A stretch of DNA of 64,000 bases, taken from NCBI RefSeq assembly GCF_000196895.1, contig NC_014297.1, positions 1,937,345 to 2,001,344 on the forward strand. The letters are read 5' to 3'. The position numbers and the translations under genes were made by a program. The notes below the pieces were generated by a model. That model had not been told where the DNA came from, ran no database searches, and was given only the letters and a program-made list of their open reading frames with translations. Below, in pieces: positions 42,831 to 52,750 of the stretch. This DNA comes from Halalkalicoccus jeotgali B3. GTDB lineage: Archaea > Halobacteriota > Halobacteria > Halobacteriales > Halalkalicoccaceae. Every line of letters starts with the position of its first letter. Within the stretch, counting starts at the first letter, position 1.

Positions 42831-43775
42831 ATGCGCGAGTGGCTCTCGATCTATCTGAAAGGCATCTGTATGGGCGCGGCTGACATCGTTCCCGGCGTGT
42901 CGGGAGGAACGATCGCGCTCATCGCGGGGATCTACGACCGGTTGATCGCCGCCATCGCCGCGCTCGATCCCCGAGTCCTCGCGACGATACCCGGGCTCAC
43001 CAGCGCCGAGGGGCGCACCCGGTTTCGCGAGCGCCTCGTCGAGATGGACGTCCCCTTCCTGCTCGTTCTCGGGGCGGGGATCGGAACCGCCGTCGTCCTC
43101 ATGGCACAGGTCATCGAGGCCGCCTTCGAGGCTTATCCGGCCGTCCTCAACGGGTTTTTCTTCGGGCTGATCGCCGCCTCCGCAGTCGTGATCTATCGGG
43201 TGACGGACGTGGATACGCCCGGACGGATCGGCGCGCTCACAGCGGGTGCGGTCATCGCCTTCGTGGTGACCGGTGTCGCCGAGACCGACGGTCAAACGAG
43301 TCTCGTCTTGCTGTTCGTCGCGGGTTCGATAGCCATCTCGGCGATGGTCCTCCCCGGCATCTCGGGGTCGGCGTTTCTCTACATTTTCGGGCTGTATCAG
43401 TACCTATTGGGGGTTTTAGGCGACTTCACCGATGCACTGCTCGGGCTTGCAGGAGGCGGTTCTGTCGATGCGGTCGTCGAGCCCGGCATTCCGGTCGTGG
43501 TCTTTCTCGCCGGAGCGACTGTCGGCCTGTTGACGATGGCCCGTCTCGTCAAGCGCGCGCTCGAACGCAACCGGATGGCGACGCTCGGCTTTCTCGTCGG
43601 GTTGATGATCGGGGCGCTTCGGATGCCCGTCGAGCAAGCCGCCGCCGCAACCGAGGTCTGGACGCCCGGCCTGATCGCCGCGGTCGTCGCCGCAACGCTC
43701 GTCGGGATCGTGGTCGTCCTCGGGTTCGATTACTACACCGACTCGCTCGACTACACCGAGGAAGCCCCGGCGTAA
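42831..43775 (+). CDS. DUF368 membrane protein, candidate polyprenyl-phosphate translocase
   Basis: A 314-aa protein of the DUF368 family. MREWLSIYLKGICMGAADIVPGVSGGTIALIAGIYDRL is the conserved first repeat, with the second in MVLPGISGSAFLYIFGLYQYLL. Bacterial DUF368 proteins (PopT) recycle undecaprenyl phosphate across the membrane. Here, 38 bases after aglB, it may return dolichyl phosphate released by AglB to the cytoplasmic face. A GTG at 42789 overlapping the aglB stop is an alternative start. Confidence 0.88.
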   Translation: MREWLSIYLKGICMGAADIVPGVSGGTIALIAGIYDRLIAAIAALDPRVLATIPGLTSAEGRTRFRERLVEMDVPFLLVLGAGIGTAVVLMAQVIEAAFEAYPAVLNGFFFGLIAASAVVIYRVTDVDTPGRIGALTAGAVIAFVVTGVAETDGQTSLVLLFVAGSIAISAMVLPGISGSAFLYIFGLYQYLLGVLGDFTDALLGLAGGGSVDAVVEPGIPVVVFLAGATVGLLTMARLVKRALERNRMATLGFLVGLMIGALRMPVEQAAAATEVWTPGLIAAVVAATLVGIVVVLGFDYYTDSLDYTEEAPA

Positions 43776-43816
43776 TCACAGGAAACTACAGGAGCCTTCG
43801 GTCCGGTACCTGGTGT

Positions 43817-44071
43817 ATGAGCGACGCCGAACCCACGGACCGGCAGAAACCGACGACGTGGCTCGACACCGCGGACTCGGTGATCGACCGGAACCTCGCG
43901 CGTGACGAGACGATCGAGTTAACCGCCGAGAATCTCGAAGTCGACGTTCCGACGGAGTTCGGCGAGAAACCGCCGGCGAGAGTCCGGTTCAACGGGACCG
44001 TCAGGATCAGCTCCGAGGGGCTTTCGGGCCCCCTGTTTGCGTGGCTCGACTGGTGGGACGATCGCGACTAA
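43817..44071 (+). CDS. Small acidic protein, paralogue of the 58679 protein
   Basis: An 84-aa protein: TAENLEVDVPTEFGEKPPARVRFNGTVRI matches EFEDMEVDVPSKTGEDADYAHWRVDGTLRI of the protein at 58679-58888. The shared core is short, beta-rich and ends in a hydrophobic strand; here a Trp-rich tail (FAWLDWWDDRD) follows. Function is unknown. It is convergent with glpC, overlapping by 4 bases. Confidence 0.7.
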   Translation: MSDAEPTDRQKPTTWLDTADSVIDRNLARDETIELTAENLEVDVPTEFGEKPPARVRFNGTVRISSEGLSGPLFAWLDWWDDRD

Positions 44072-45348
44072 CTGACGAGAGCGTCCTCGATCACCTGCAG
44101 CGGGTGACGGACCTCGTAGCCCGTCCCGTGTTCCATCTGCATCGCACAGGTCGGACATTCCGTCATCCCCGCGTCGGGTTCGGCCTCTTCCATGTGGTGG
44201 AACATCTCCGCGCCGATCTTCATCGAGGTGTCGTACTTCTCCTCCTTCCAGCCGTAGGTCCCCGAGATCCCCGAACACGAATCGCCGACGTCCTCGGCCT
44301 CGGCGCCCTCGACGCCGTCAAGCAGTTCGATCGCCTGGCCTGCGAGCCCTTGGTTGCGCGCGTGACACGGCGCGTGGTAGGCGTAGCGCTCGGGTTCGAT
44401 CTCGCTCTCATCGAGCGCGCCCGAGAGGTCCTCGTGGATACGGAGGTACTCCAAGGCCTCGTAGGTGTGGGCCGAAACGTCTTCGATTCTCTCCAGGTCG
44501 AATAGCTCGGGGTACTCCTGGCGAAGCGAGAGCGAACAGGAGGTACACGAGGCGATGACGTCGGCCCCGTCCTCGATAGCTGCCGAAAGCTCCGCGACGT
44601 TGGTTTCTGCGGCGCGCCGCGCATCAGACAGCATCCCGTTCGCGAACATCGGGGTGCCGGAGCACTTCTGGGGGGGAACCATGACCTCGTAGCCGAAGGA
44701 CTCGAAGACACGGACCATCGCCTTACCGACCTCAGGCGTGTTGTAGTTCGAGTAACAGCCATGGAAGTACGCGACGCGCTTCTCGTCGCTCTCGATCTCG
44801 GCCCCGCCCCGTTCCGACCACCACTCTCTGAACGTCTGCTGGGCGAACTCGGGGAACTCGCGCTCTGCGGTGATCCCCATGAACTTCTCGTTTACCGTCT
44901 GCACGACTGAACTACTCATCACGGCGTTGGCCAGCCGAGGGACCTTCGAGCCGAACCACGCGAGGGTGCCGTAGTTCGAGAGGATCCGGTTGCGGATGTA
45001 CTCCCGGGAGAGTTTGTCCATCCCGTTCTCGACGAAACTGCCCCGTGCGGTGTTGTGCATCTGGCTCAGGGGAACCCCCGAGGGGCAGGCGGAATCACAG
45101 CGCATGCAGTTCGAACAGCTCATCACCGAATCGTCGATCTCGGTGTCCTCTTTCCGTTTGAGTCGCCACTGTTCGGGCCCTTGGAACTTCGGACCGGGGA
45201 AGTCGTCATCGACCGCGGCGACCGGACACTCGCTGTCACAGGTCGAGCATTTATAACAGTCGTCGGCCCCGCCACGGAGGTCCATCGACTCGGAGTCGGG
45301 GAACACTTCTACTGGTTTGAACTCGTCGGAAGTTTCTGCGTCACTCAT
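44068..45348 (-). CDS. glpC: Anaerobic glycerol-3-phosphate dehydrogenase subunit C
   Basis: A 426-aa iron-sulfur protein. Two ferredoxin-type [4Fe-4S] motifs, CYKCSTCDSECP and CSNCMRCDSACPSG, at the N-terminus, then two cysteine-rich CCG-like domains (FHGCYSNYN, CTSCSLSL, YHAPCHARNQG, CPTCAMQM). It links the GlpAB dehydrogenase to the membrane quinone pool. It overlaps glpB by 4 bases. In haloarchaea glpABC operates during glycerol growth in air despite the name. Confidence 0.93.
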   Translation of the reverse strand: MSDAETSDEFKPVEVFPDSESMDLRGGADDCYKCSTCDSECPVAAVDDDFPGPKFQGPEQWRLKRKEDTEIDDSVMSCSNCMRCDSACPSGVPLSQMHNTARGSFVENGMDKLSREYIRNRILSNYGTLAWFGSKVPRLANAVMSSSVVQTVNEKFMGITAEREFPEFAQQTFREWWSERGGAEIESDEKRVAYFHGCYSNYNTPEVGKAMVRVFESFGYEVMVPPQKCSGTPMFANGMLSDARRAAETNVAELSAAIEDGADVIASCTSCSLSLRQEYPELFDLERIEDVSAHTYEALEYLRIHEDLSGALDESEIEPERYAYHAPCHARNQGLAGQAIELLDGVEGAEAEDVGDSCSGISGTYGWKEEKYDTSMKIGAEMFHHMEEAEPDAGMTECPTCAMQMEHGTGYEVRHPLQVIEDALVS

Positions 45349-46616
45349 TGTAGATCCTCGTTCGCACGCTGGCCGGCGACCAGCCCGGTCGAAAGCGAAA
45401 CACCGCTTGCCGATTTCTCGCGCGCCATGTCGTACCCGCCCAGTACCGCGCCCGCCGCCCGCAGGTTCGAGAACTCCGGCTCTCCGCTCGAATCGAGCGG
45501 TCGGAGGCCGTCGTCGACGCTCACCCCGAATCGGGCGTACGGTTGGTCGTCGAAAACTCGGTCATGGAACCACTCGTAGCGCTCCTCTGGCTGGGGGACG
45601 TGACAGTCGAAAACGGGCTCGCTGACACCCTCGCGCGAGGAGTCGATCCCCTTGCCGACGAGGCCGCCCGTCGCCAACACGAACTGCTCGGCGTGGTACG
45701 GGACCTCCCGTCGGCCCCGATCGACCGAAACGGCCGTGATCCGCCCGTCATCCGCGGTGTAGCCGACAACCGGGTTGCCCGACTCGACGCGCACGCCCTC
45801 GGCGTCGAGCTCCTCGTACAGGCGGTCCTCGAGACGCATTCCGGGCAGGCTCGGCGGCCCCATCGGCACTTCGAAGACGGGCACGCCGAGTTCGGTTTCG
45901 AGGGCCTCGCGCACCGCCTGGTGCTCGTCGTCGCCGAGGAGGGCGGGAAACCCGACGCGTTCTGCGTCCCCGAGGTACTCCGCGACCCGCGCGGCAAGCG
46001 CCTCGCGGGTGCCGAGTCGTTGTTCGCGGTCGCGGAGTTCGTCGGCGTCGAGGGCCGTCGCCAGCCGGGTGATCCGGGCGTCGGCCCGGAACTCGCCGGG
46101 GAACCGGATCGTGACCCCCCGAACGTCGAACGGCACCGACGAATCGAGCCGTTCGGCCGCGAGCGGTGCGTCGAAGCTCGTGACGATCTCGAAGCCGACC
46201 AGAAGGGTGTCCTCGGTCCGGCTCGCGAGCCCCGCCGCCGCACTCTTCGGGTACCGACCGGTCGGTTTCACCCGCCCGCCGTAGGTCGGCGAGAGGGCGT
46301 TCGTCTCCGTGTGACCCCCCTCGTAGAGATCTCCCGCGATCTCGTCGAACAGCGCCAGTGACTCGCGGACCGCCTCGACACCCACTTTCCGATAGGGGTG
46401 TTCGTCGGGGAGATCGGCTATCGCCTCGAAGGGCTCGACGAGGGGCTCGTCGCCCCCGTTGTAACCGAGGACGTCGATCAGCCCGCTCGCGTTCCGCAGC
46501 GTGTTCTCCTTGTGGGCCACCAACCGAACGCTTGCCCCGCCGCGGGCGGCCTCGATGGCGGCGGTCGCGCCCGCGAGTCCGCCCCCGATCACGAGGACGT
46601 CCGACTCAATCGCCAT
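45345..46616 (-). CDS. glpB: Anaerobic glycerol-3-phosphate dehydrogenase subunit B
   Basis: A 423-aa flavoprotein-like subunit. The dinucleotide site [27 protein letters not shown] is at the N-terminus, and the C-terminal [17 protein letters not shown] is typical for GlpB. It forms a heterotrimer with GlpA and GlpC. ATG at 46616 is used because the residues before it are the glpA shadow; it overlaps glpA by 11 bases. Confidence 0.92.
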   Translation of the reverse strand: MAIESDVLVIGGGLAGATAAIEAARGGASVRLVAHKENTLRNASGLIDVLGYNGGDEPLVEPFEAIADLPDEHPYRKVGVEAVRESLALFDEIAGDLYEGGHTETNALSPTYGGRVKPTGRYPKSAAAGLASRTEDTLLVGFEIVTSFDAPLAAERLDSSVPFDVRGVTIRFPGEFRADARITRLATALDADELRDREQRLGTREALAARVAEYLGDAERVGFPALLGDDEHQAVREALETELGVPVFEVPMGPPSLPGMRLEDRLYEELDAEGVRVESGNPVVGYTADDGRITAVSVDRGRREVPYHAEQFVLATGGLVGKGIDSSREGVSEPVFDCHVPQPEERYEWFHDRVFDDQPYARFGVSVDDGLRPLDSSGEPEFSNLRAAGAVLGGYDMAREKSASGVSLSTGLVAGQRANEDLQ

Positions 46617-48363
46617 CCCGACCTCTCTCAGTTCGCCCACCGTCGGATCGAGGACCCGACGAGGATCGTGAACCGGTGGTTCGCTCACCGCCGTCGGTTG
46701 CGGTCTCGACGCCCGAGTCGAACGCCCCGAAGTCCGCGATCTCGGGCGTTCGGTCGAGGCTCATCGTCGTGGCGTGCAGCTGGTAGTTGAGCGCCGCCTG
46801 CGAGAGCCCTTCCCCCCACAGTGCGTGGCGCTCGCCCTTCCAGCGCTCCTGTACCAACTCGTCCCAGGCTTCGCTGACGGTCGGCTCGTCGTATCTCGGG
46901 TGGAGTTCGTTCGCCATTCGGTGACAGCAAAAGCCACCCTGACAGTTGCCCATCGACGCACGCGTCCGGATCCGGACGGCGTTGAGATCCGAGCCCGAGC
47001 CGTCGATCGCGTCCTGAATTTCGGCGCGCGTGACCGCCTCGCAGTCACAGACCGTTGGGTTCGGGTCGGTCGTTTCGAGCACGTCGTCGGCCCGCGAGCC
47101 CAGTCGTTGGACCGAGCGCCGCCCGATCGGGGAGCGAAGCCCGAACTCGTCCATGTAATCGCGAAGCACCGAGAAGTCCTCGCTGCCGGGCAGGGGCTCC
47201 TCGGCGGTCCGGCACTCGGCCGAGACGCCGAGTTTCGCACAGACGTGATCGGAGATCTTCTCGGCCATCATCCGGTAGGTGGTGAACTTCCCGCCGACGA
47301 TGCTGGTCATTCCCGGGAGCGAATCCCGGTCCTCGTGATCCAGCAGGAAAAAATCGCGCGTGATGTCGGTCGGGTCCGTCGTGCCGGTCCCCGGCGGCTC
47401 GTACAGCGGACGCACACCCCAAAAGGAGCGAATCGTTCGTGCGTCATCGAGGATCGGGACGAGCTCCGAGAGCGTCTCGATCATCATATCGACCTCCCAG
47501 CGTTCCTCGGGGTAGTCCTCGGGGTCCTCGACTTCGACATCGGTCGTTCCCAAAATCGCCGTCGTCTCGTGGGGGACGATGATGTCGGCGTCGCCCTTCT
47601 TCCGACAGCGATTCACGACGGTGTCGACCTGTCGGACGTTCATGATCACCATCACGCCCTTCGACGGGCGGACTTCGACGTCGACGCCTGCCATCTTGCC
47701 TACGCGTCCGGCCCACGCGCCGGTCGCGTTGATCACGTGGTCCGCGCGGATCTCCTCGGTCGTGCCCGGAAGCGAGTGGTTCCGTTTCCCGGGCCCCGAC
47801 TCGTGTTCGACCTCCACGCCGGCGACCTCGCCGTCCTCGACAAGCACGTCCGTCACTTTCGCGTGCGTTTCGATGCGTGCACCGTGTTCGGCCGCGTCCG
47901 CGGCGTTCGCGACACAGAGCCGGAAGGGATCGACCGCGCCGTCTGGCACCGCGATCGCGCGTTTGACGTCGCCGGTGAGATACGGTTCGCGCTCGCGGGC
48001 TTCCTCCGCCGTCAGGACCTCCGCCGGGATGTCACACTCCCGACAGCCCGCCAGTTTCTCCTCGAAGTACTCGTCGGGGTCGTCCTCCAACTGGACGAAC
48101 AGCCCGCCGGTCATCTCCACGCAATGGCTCGCGATCTCGCGTAACACCCGGTTTTCCTCGATACACTCGCGGGCGCTCGCCTGATCGGAGACGGCATACC
48201 GCCCGCCGCTGTGAAGCAGGCCGTGCATCCGGCCCGTCGTGCCGTGCGTGAGGTTGCCCTGCTCGACGAGCGCGACCGAGAGCCCGCGCATCGCCAGATC
48301 GCGAGCGATGCCACAGCCCGTCGAGCCGCCGCCGACGACGAGGGCGTCGACCCTGTCTGTCAT
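46606..48363 (-). CDS. glpA: Anaerobic glycerol-3-phosphate dehydrogenase subunit A
   Basis: A 585-aa FAD enzyme that oxidises sn-glycerol 3-phosphate to dihydroxyacetone phosphate. FAD site [22 protein letters not shown], then [18 protein letters not shown] and [15 protein letters not shown]. The BFD-like C-terminal cysteine region ([12 protein letters not shown], then [12 protein letters not shown]) holds an iron-sulfur cluster. Start ATG 48363 gives the correct N-terminus. The operon order glpA-glpB-glpC is standard. It is divergent from the Cdc6-like gene. Confidence 0.94.
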   Translation of the reverse strand: MTDRVDALVVGGGSTGCGIARDLAMRGLSVALVEQGNLTHGTTGRMHGLLHSGGRYAVSDQASARECIEENRVLREIASHCVEMTGGLFVQLEDDPDEYFEEKLAGCRECDIPAEVLTAEEAREREPYLTGDVKRAIAVPDGAVDPFRLCVANAADAAEHGARIETHAKVTDVLVEDGEVAGVEVEHESGPGKRNHSLPGTTEEIRADHVINATGAWAGRVGKMAGVDVEVRPSKGVMVIMNVRQVDTVVNRCRKKGDADIIVPHETTAILGTTDVEVEDPEDYPEERWEVDMMIETLSELVPILDDARTIRSFWGVRPLYEPPGTGTTDPTDITRDFFLLDHEDRDSLPGMTSIVGGKFTTYRMMAEKISDHVCAKLGVSAECRTAEEPLPGSEDFSVLRDYMDEFGLRSPIGRRSVQRLGSRADDVLETTDPNPTVCDCEAVTRAEIQDAIDGSGSDLNAVRIRTRASMGNCQGGFCCHRMANELHPRYDEPTVSEAWDELVQERWKGERHALWGEGLSQAALNYQLHATTMSLDRTPEIADFGAFDSGVETATDGGERTTGSRSSSGPRSDGGRTERGRDGD

Positions 48364-48633
48364 CGTCTTCCCCTTGGCTCGCGCCCACTTTACTTTACCC
48401 CTCACCGCCGACCATGAGTAAACTATTTCTCACATGACTGATTGTTAGGTTTATAATGGACGTCACGGACCGGCTTTCGTGCGGGTCGAACAGTACGCAC
48501 CTCGGTTCCCGAGGACGGGTCGAATCCACGGGTTTTATCGCCCGCGTTCGCAACCTGCGGTCGAACCTCCCCGCGACGACGACACGCGACCCGGTGTGGA
48601 CGAACGCCTGACCGGATCGCTCTCAGAGATACA
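48364..48633. promoter_or_regulatory. glpA / Cdc6-like divergent promoter region
   Basis: AT-rich candidates are GGTTTATAAT (48448-48457), usable in either direction, TAAACTATTTCTC (about 48419-48431) for glpA, and GGGTTTTATCGC (about 48529-48540) for the rightward gene. I could not find repeated origin-recognition-box-like elements, so a replication origin is unlikely. Confidence 0.4.
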
Positions 48634-49806
48634 ATGAACATCGAAGAACGCGTTGCGAGGCGCCGACGATCCGACGACGGCCCCCGACTGATCAGGAGCT
48701 ACGACGCGCTGAGCCCGGCCGCCCACGTCCGGGACCCGGATGGCCGTGGCGCCGTCTTAGAGCAGTTGCTCGATTACCTCGAACCGGCGTTCGACGGCGA
48801 ACTCCCGTCGAACGCCTACGTCTGGGGGCCGAAAGGGGCGGGAAAATCCGCCCTCGTCACGGCGCTGTTTTCCGAACTCGGACGGGTGAGCCGCGACGTC
48901 GAATCGAGCATCCACACCACCACGCGCGTCGACGACGCCTGGACGACGGGCTTTGCGTACGTCGATGCCCGGGGGACACGAAGCGAGTTCGGCCTGCGCC
49001 ACGCGATCCTCGATTCGCTCCTCGAAGAGCGCGTCCCGAAACAGGGCGTCGGCGGCGATCATCTCCTCGAACTGTTGGACCAGCGGTTCGCGAGGACGGG
49101 CAGAACGGCGGTCGTCGCAGTCGATCACCTCGGCGAACCCGAGACGTTTCCGGTCGACGTCGTCGAGACGTTCCTCGATCGGGTGCCCGACTCGGTCGCG
49201 TGGCTTGCGATCGGGCGCGAATCGCCCGACGAGAGTGGGGTGTCTACTGGATTGACGATCCACCTGCCGGCCTACCGGGAGTACGTCCTTGTGGACGTCC
49301 TGACGGGTCGGGCCTCGCGGGGACTCGCCCACCAGGCGGTCTCCCACGAGGCGCTCCGTCGGGTCGCTACGTGGGCCGAGGGGGACGCCCACGACGCCCT
49401 GGCCGCGCTGTTCGGCGGGGCGGTACTGGCGAGCGAGGCCGGCGAACGGCGGATCGAATCCGAGCGTCTCGCGGCGGGGATGGAGGCGGTCCCCCGTCCG
49501 AGCGCGGCGATCGGGCGCGTGCTCGCGCTCCCGGAGAACAGACAGCGAGTGCTCAGACGGCTGCTCGAACTCGATACCGCCGATCAATCGATCGGGACGA
49601 GCGCCGAGTCGATCGCCGGCGAGGACTCGCTCGACCTCTCGACGGCGACGGTCAAACGCTTCCTCTACGAGCTCTCGGAGACGGGCGTGCTCCGCCGGAC
49701 GCGGGCCGAACGCACCGATGGACTGGGACGACCTCCGAGTCGTGTCGAGCCGCGATTTCCCACCCTCGTCTTCCGCCGGGCGTTCGACGCCGCGTACGAT
49801 CGGTAG
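48634..49806 (+). CDS. Cdc6/Orc1-like AAA ATPase
   Basis: A 390-aa protein. Walker A GPKGAGKSALV (69-79), a Walker B-like stretch TAVVAVDHLGEPE lacking the usual D-E/D-D pair, sensor-2-like region and a C-terminal winged helix (LDLSTATVKRFLYELSETGVLRR). This resembles the Cdc6/Orc1 family. Altered Walker B suggests weak ATPase activity or a non-initiator role. It lies between glpA and glpK, opposite to glpA, with no clear link to glycerol use. Confidence 0.72.
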   Translation: MNIEERVARRRRSDDGPRLIRSYDALSPAAHVRDPDGRGAVLEQLLDYLEPAFDGELPSNAYVWGPKGAGKSALVTALFSELGRVSRDVESSIHTTTRVDDAWTTGFAYVDARGTRSEFGLRHAILDSLLEERVPKQGVGGDHLLELLDQRFARTGRTAVVAVDHLGEPETFPVDVVETFLDRVPDSVAWLAIGRESPDESGVSTGLTIHLPAYREYVLVDVLTGRASRGLAHQAVSHEALRRVATWAEGDAHDALAALFGGAVLASEAGERRIESERLAAGMEAVPRPSAAIGRVLALPENRQRVLRRLLELDTADQSIGTSAESIAGEDSLDLSTATVKRFLYELSETGVLRRTRAERTDGLGRPPSRVEPRFPTLVFRRAFDAAYDR

Positions 49807-49907
49807 GAAGGTTTATCATGAACGTCTGTATTGGTTATCGGTAGTACGGTACTGTTCGATAAAGAATGCGGTGCCGTCTGACCGGAGTTCCGGGAACGAC
49901 ACTAACC

Positions 49908-51443
49908 ATGACAACCGAACACTTCGTCGGCGCGATCGATCAGGGAACGACAGGAACGCGATTCATGATGTTCGATCACGGCGGGCAGGTGATCGCGAAC
50001 GCCTACGAGACCCACGAGCAGATCTATCCCGAACCGGGCTGGGTCGAACACGACCCCAACGAGATCTGGCGCAACACCCAGTCGGTGATGACCGACGCGC
50101 TCTCGAACGCGGGGCTTGAGGCCGAGCAACTGGCCGCCATCGGCGTCACCAACCAGCGCGAGACGACGCTGTTGTGGGATGCCGATACGGGCCAGCCGAT
50201 CCACAACGCGCTGGTCTGGCAGGACCGCCGGACGACCGATAGGGTCGAGGAGCTTCAGGAGGCGGGGATGGCAGAAACCATCCGCGAGAAGACCGGACTG
50301 GAGGTCGACGCCTACTTCTCGGCGACGAAAGCCGAGTGGATCCTCGACAACGCCGATCCGATCAAGACCCAGCGCGCCCGGCCCGCGGACTTACGCGAGC
50401 GCGCCGCCGACGGGGAGATCAAGTTCGGCACGATCGACACCTGGCTCATCGAGAAACTGACGGGCAACCACATCACCGACGTCACGAACGCCTCGCGGAC
50501 GATGCTCTATGACATCCACGAGGGCGACTGGGACGAGGAGTTGCTGGACGAGTTCGGCATCGCCCGGGAGATGCTCCCGGAAGTACGGCCCTCCAGCGAC
50601 GAGAACCACTACGGGACGACCGATCCCGACGACTTCCTCGGCGCGGAGGTCCCCGTTGCGGGCGCACTCGGCGACCAGCAGGCCGCGCTGTTCGGCCAGA
50701 CGTGTTTCGACCCCGGCGACGCGAAAAACACCTACGGAACGGGGTCGTTCTTCCTGATGAACACCGGCGAGGAGGCCGTCGAGAGCGAACACGGCCTCCT
50801 GACGACCGTCGGCTTCCAGCGCTCGGGCGAGCCGATCCAGTATGCGCTCGAAGGGTCGATCTTCATCACCGGCGCGGCCATCGAGTGGCTCGTCGACGTG
50901 GAGTTGATCGAGGACCCCGCCGAGACCGAGTCGCTGGCCCGTAGCGTCGACTCGACGGACGGCGTCTACCTCGTGCCCGCCTTCACCGGGTTGGGAGCGC
51001 CCCACTGGGACGGCCGGGCGCGCGGGACCATCGTCGGGATGACCCGCGGCACCACGAAAGAACACATCGTCCGTGCGACCCTCGAATCGATCGCCTACCA
51101 GACGCGGGACGTCGCCGAGGCGATGGAGGCCGACTCGGGCATCGAAATGAGCAGTCTGCGCGTTGACGGCGGCGCGGTCAAGAACAACTTCCTCTGTCAA
51201 CTGCAGGCCGATAGCATCGGCTCGGAGATCGTCCGGCCCGTGGTCGACGAGACGACGGCACTCGGCTCGGCGTACGCCGCCGGACTCGCGGTGGGCTACT
51301 GGGAGACCGCCGACGAACTGCGGGACAACTGGCAGGTCGACCGGGAGTTCGCCCCGGAGATGGCGAGTACGGAGGCCGACCGCAAGTACGGACGCTGGCA
51401 GGAGGCCGTCGAACGATCGCTGAACTGGGCACAGGAGGAGTAA
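49908..51443 (+). CDS. glpK: Glycerol kinase
   Basis: A 511-aa FGGY kinase. GAIDQGTTGTRFMMFDHGGQV is the phosphate-1 motif, GQTCFDPGDAKNTYGTGSFFLMNTG and VDGGAVKNNFLCQLQAD the later sugar-kinase signatures. It converts glycerol to glycerol 3-phosphate, feeding GlpABC. ATG at 49908 (MTTEHFVGAID) agrees with the family N-terminus. TATA-like GGTTTATC lies at 49810-49817, giving a 5' leader of about 65 bases. A membrane protein follows directly. Confidence 0.95.
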   Translation: MTTEHFVGAIDQGTTGTRFMMFDHGGQVIANAYETHEQIYPEPGWVEHDPNEIWRNTQSVMTDALSNAGLEAEQLAAIGVTNQRETTLLWDADTGQPIHNALVWQDRRTTDRVEELQEAGMAETIREKTGLEVDAYFSATKAEWILDNADPIKTQRARPADLRERAADGEIKFGTIDTWLIEKLTGNHITDVTNASRTMLYDIHEGDWDEELLDEFGIAREMLPEVRPSSDENHYGTTDPDDFLGAEVPVAGALGDQQAALFGQTCFDPGDAKNTYGTGSFFLMNTGEEAVESEHGLLTTVGFQRSGEPIQYALEGSIFITGAAIEWLVDVELIEDPAETESLARSVDSTDGVYLVPAFTGLGAPHWDGRARGTIVGMTRGTTKEHIVRATLESIAYQTRDVAEAMEADSGIEMSSLRVDGGAVKNNFLCQLQADSIGSEIVRPVVDETTALGSAYAAGLAVGYWETADELRDNWQVDREFAPEMASTEADRKYGRWQEAVERSLNWAQEE

Positions 51444-51444
51444 G

Positions 51445-52491
51445 ATGTACGATCTCGTCCTTCAGGTGCCGATCCTCGGGCTCGAGTACGAGCGCTTCGG
51501 GGCGCTGCTCATCGCCGCGCTCGCGGGCGGGGCGTTCGGCGCGGCGCTCGGGGCGCTGCCGTCGTTCATCTTTACGGGTTTCGTCGTCCTCCTCGGAGAG
51601 GGCGTCGGGGCCTTGCAGGCCCAACTCGTCGAGGCGGGCGCGAGCGGGCTGGTCCTCGACATCAGCGGTACGATCGGCTTCGGGCCGGTCGTCGGTCCCC
51701 ACATCGCCTTCGCGGGCGGGGTCGCAGCGACCGCCTACGCCGGGAAGCGATACCCGGAGATGGAGCCGGCGGGCTGGGACTATCACTTCGGCAAGGACAT
51801 CCCCTACGCGTTCGGGACCAAACCGGACGTCCTGCTGGTAGGGGCGCTCTTCGGCGTCCTCGGGATGTTGCTGAATCAACTCGGCGCGGGGATTGGCCTG
51901 CCACTCGACACGATCGCGCTGTCGGTCTTCCTGACGGCGATCGTCGCACGCGTCGCCTTCGGATACCCGCTGATCGGGACGCCAGCGGGAAGTGGCCTGC
52001 TGGACATGACCCCCTTCGAGCGCGAGGAGACGCGCCCGGGGAGCGACCGACTGGCGACCGAACCCTGGCTTCCCCACCAGTACACGTGGGCCGGCGTCGG
52101 GACGATCGGTCTCGTCGGGGGCGTGCTGGGCGGGTGGACCTGGCTGTTGACCGGAAGCATGTTCATGGCCTACGGGATCTCCGCGGCGAGCCTGCTGTTT
52201 TTGAACCTCGGCGTCGAGAAGATCCCCGTCACCCACCACATGACGCTACTGGGATCGGCAGGCGCGATGATCGCGGCCGCCGCCGTGGGCAGCGAGCCGC
52301 TGATCCTGATCGTCGCTGCGCTCTTTGGCTGTCTCAGCGGGCTGTTCGGCGAGCTCACCCAGCGGGTGTTTTACGCCCACTCGGGGACCCACGTCGACCC
52401 GCCCGCGATGGCGATCACGATCATGACGCTGCTGATCGGTGTCCTCTACCTGCTCGGACTCCTGCCCAACGCGGCGTACCTCGGGCTCTGA
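51445..52491 (+). CDS. Polytopic membrane protein, putative glycerol uptake protein
   Basis: A 348-aa protein with about eight hydrophobic helices (for example ALLIAALAGGAFGAALGALPSFIFTGFVVLL and ILIVAALFGCLSGLFGEL). One base separates it from glpK, so it is co-transcribed and probably transports glycerol or a related polyol; this is inferred from position and from similar haloarchaeal glpK neighbourhoods. It does not show the NPA motifs of aquaglyceroporins, so it is not GlpF. Confidence 0.72.
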   Translation: MYDLVLQVPILGLEYERFGALLIAALAGGAFGAALGALPSFIFTGFVVLLGEGVGALQAQLVEAGASGLVLDISGTIGFGPVVGPHIAFAGGVAATAYAGKRYPEMEPAGWDYHFGKDIPYAFGTKPDVLLVGALFGVLGMLLNQLGAGIGLPLDTIALSVFLTAIVARVAFGYPLIGTPAGSGLLDMTPFEREETRPGSDRLATEPWLPHQYTWAGVGTIGLVGGVLGGWTWLLTGSMFMAYGISAASLLFLNLGVEKIPVTHHMTLLGSAGAMIAAAAVGSEPLILIVAALFGCLSGLFGELTQRVFYAHSGTHVDPPAMAITIMTLLIGVLYLLGLLPNAAYLGL

Positions 52492-52563
52492 CCGCCCAGT
52501 TCACCATTTCGAGATCGCGCTGCAGGGCGTAGGTTGATGGGCGATGGAAGCCATACGATAGCT

Positions 52564-52749
52564 ATGAGCACGCGAGACGACGACCTCCTTGTCGGCGATT
52601 CCGACGGGATCGGCGTCCGGAGTACCGAAAGCGAGGACGAACCGTTCGATTACTACCTCGTGGGGCCCGACCGCGGCGAGTTCGGGTTCGACGCCGCCGA
52701 GGTCCAGGAGATTCGTGAGTTGCTCGACAACACCCTCGGAAACGGCTGA
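52564..52749 (+). CDS. Small acidic protein, 61 aa
   Basis: MSTRDDDLLVGDSDGIGVRS, then EPFDYYLVGPDRGEFGFDAAEVQEIRELLDNTLGNG. It is strongly acidic with one predicted C-terminal helix. No recognised family. ATG at 52564 is preferred to the in-frame ATG at 52534. It lies convergent with, and one base from, the end of the acyl-CoA ligase gene. Confidence 0.6.
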   Translation: MSTRDDDLLVGDSDGIGVRSTESEDEPFDYYLVGPDRGEFGFDAAEVQEIRELLDNTLGNG

Positions 52750-52750
52750 G

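Noticed and set aside
48364-48633. Replication origin next to the Cdc6-like gene
   Set aside because: I found no repeated origin-recognition-box-like sequences or long AT-rich unwinding element.
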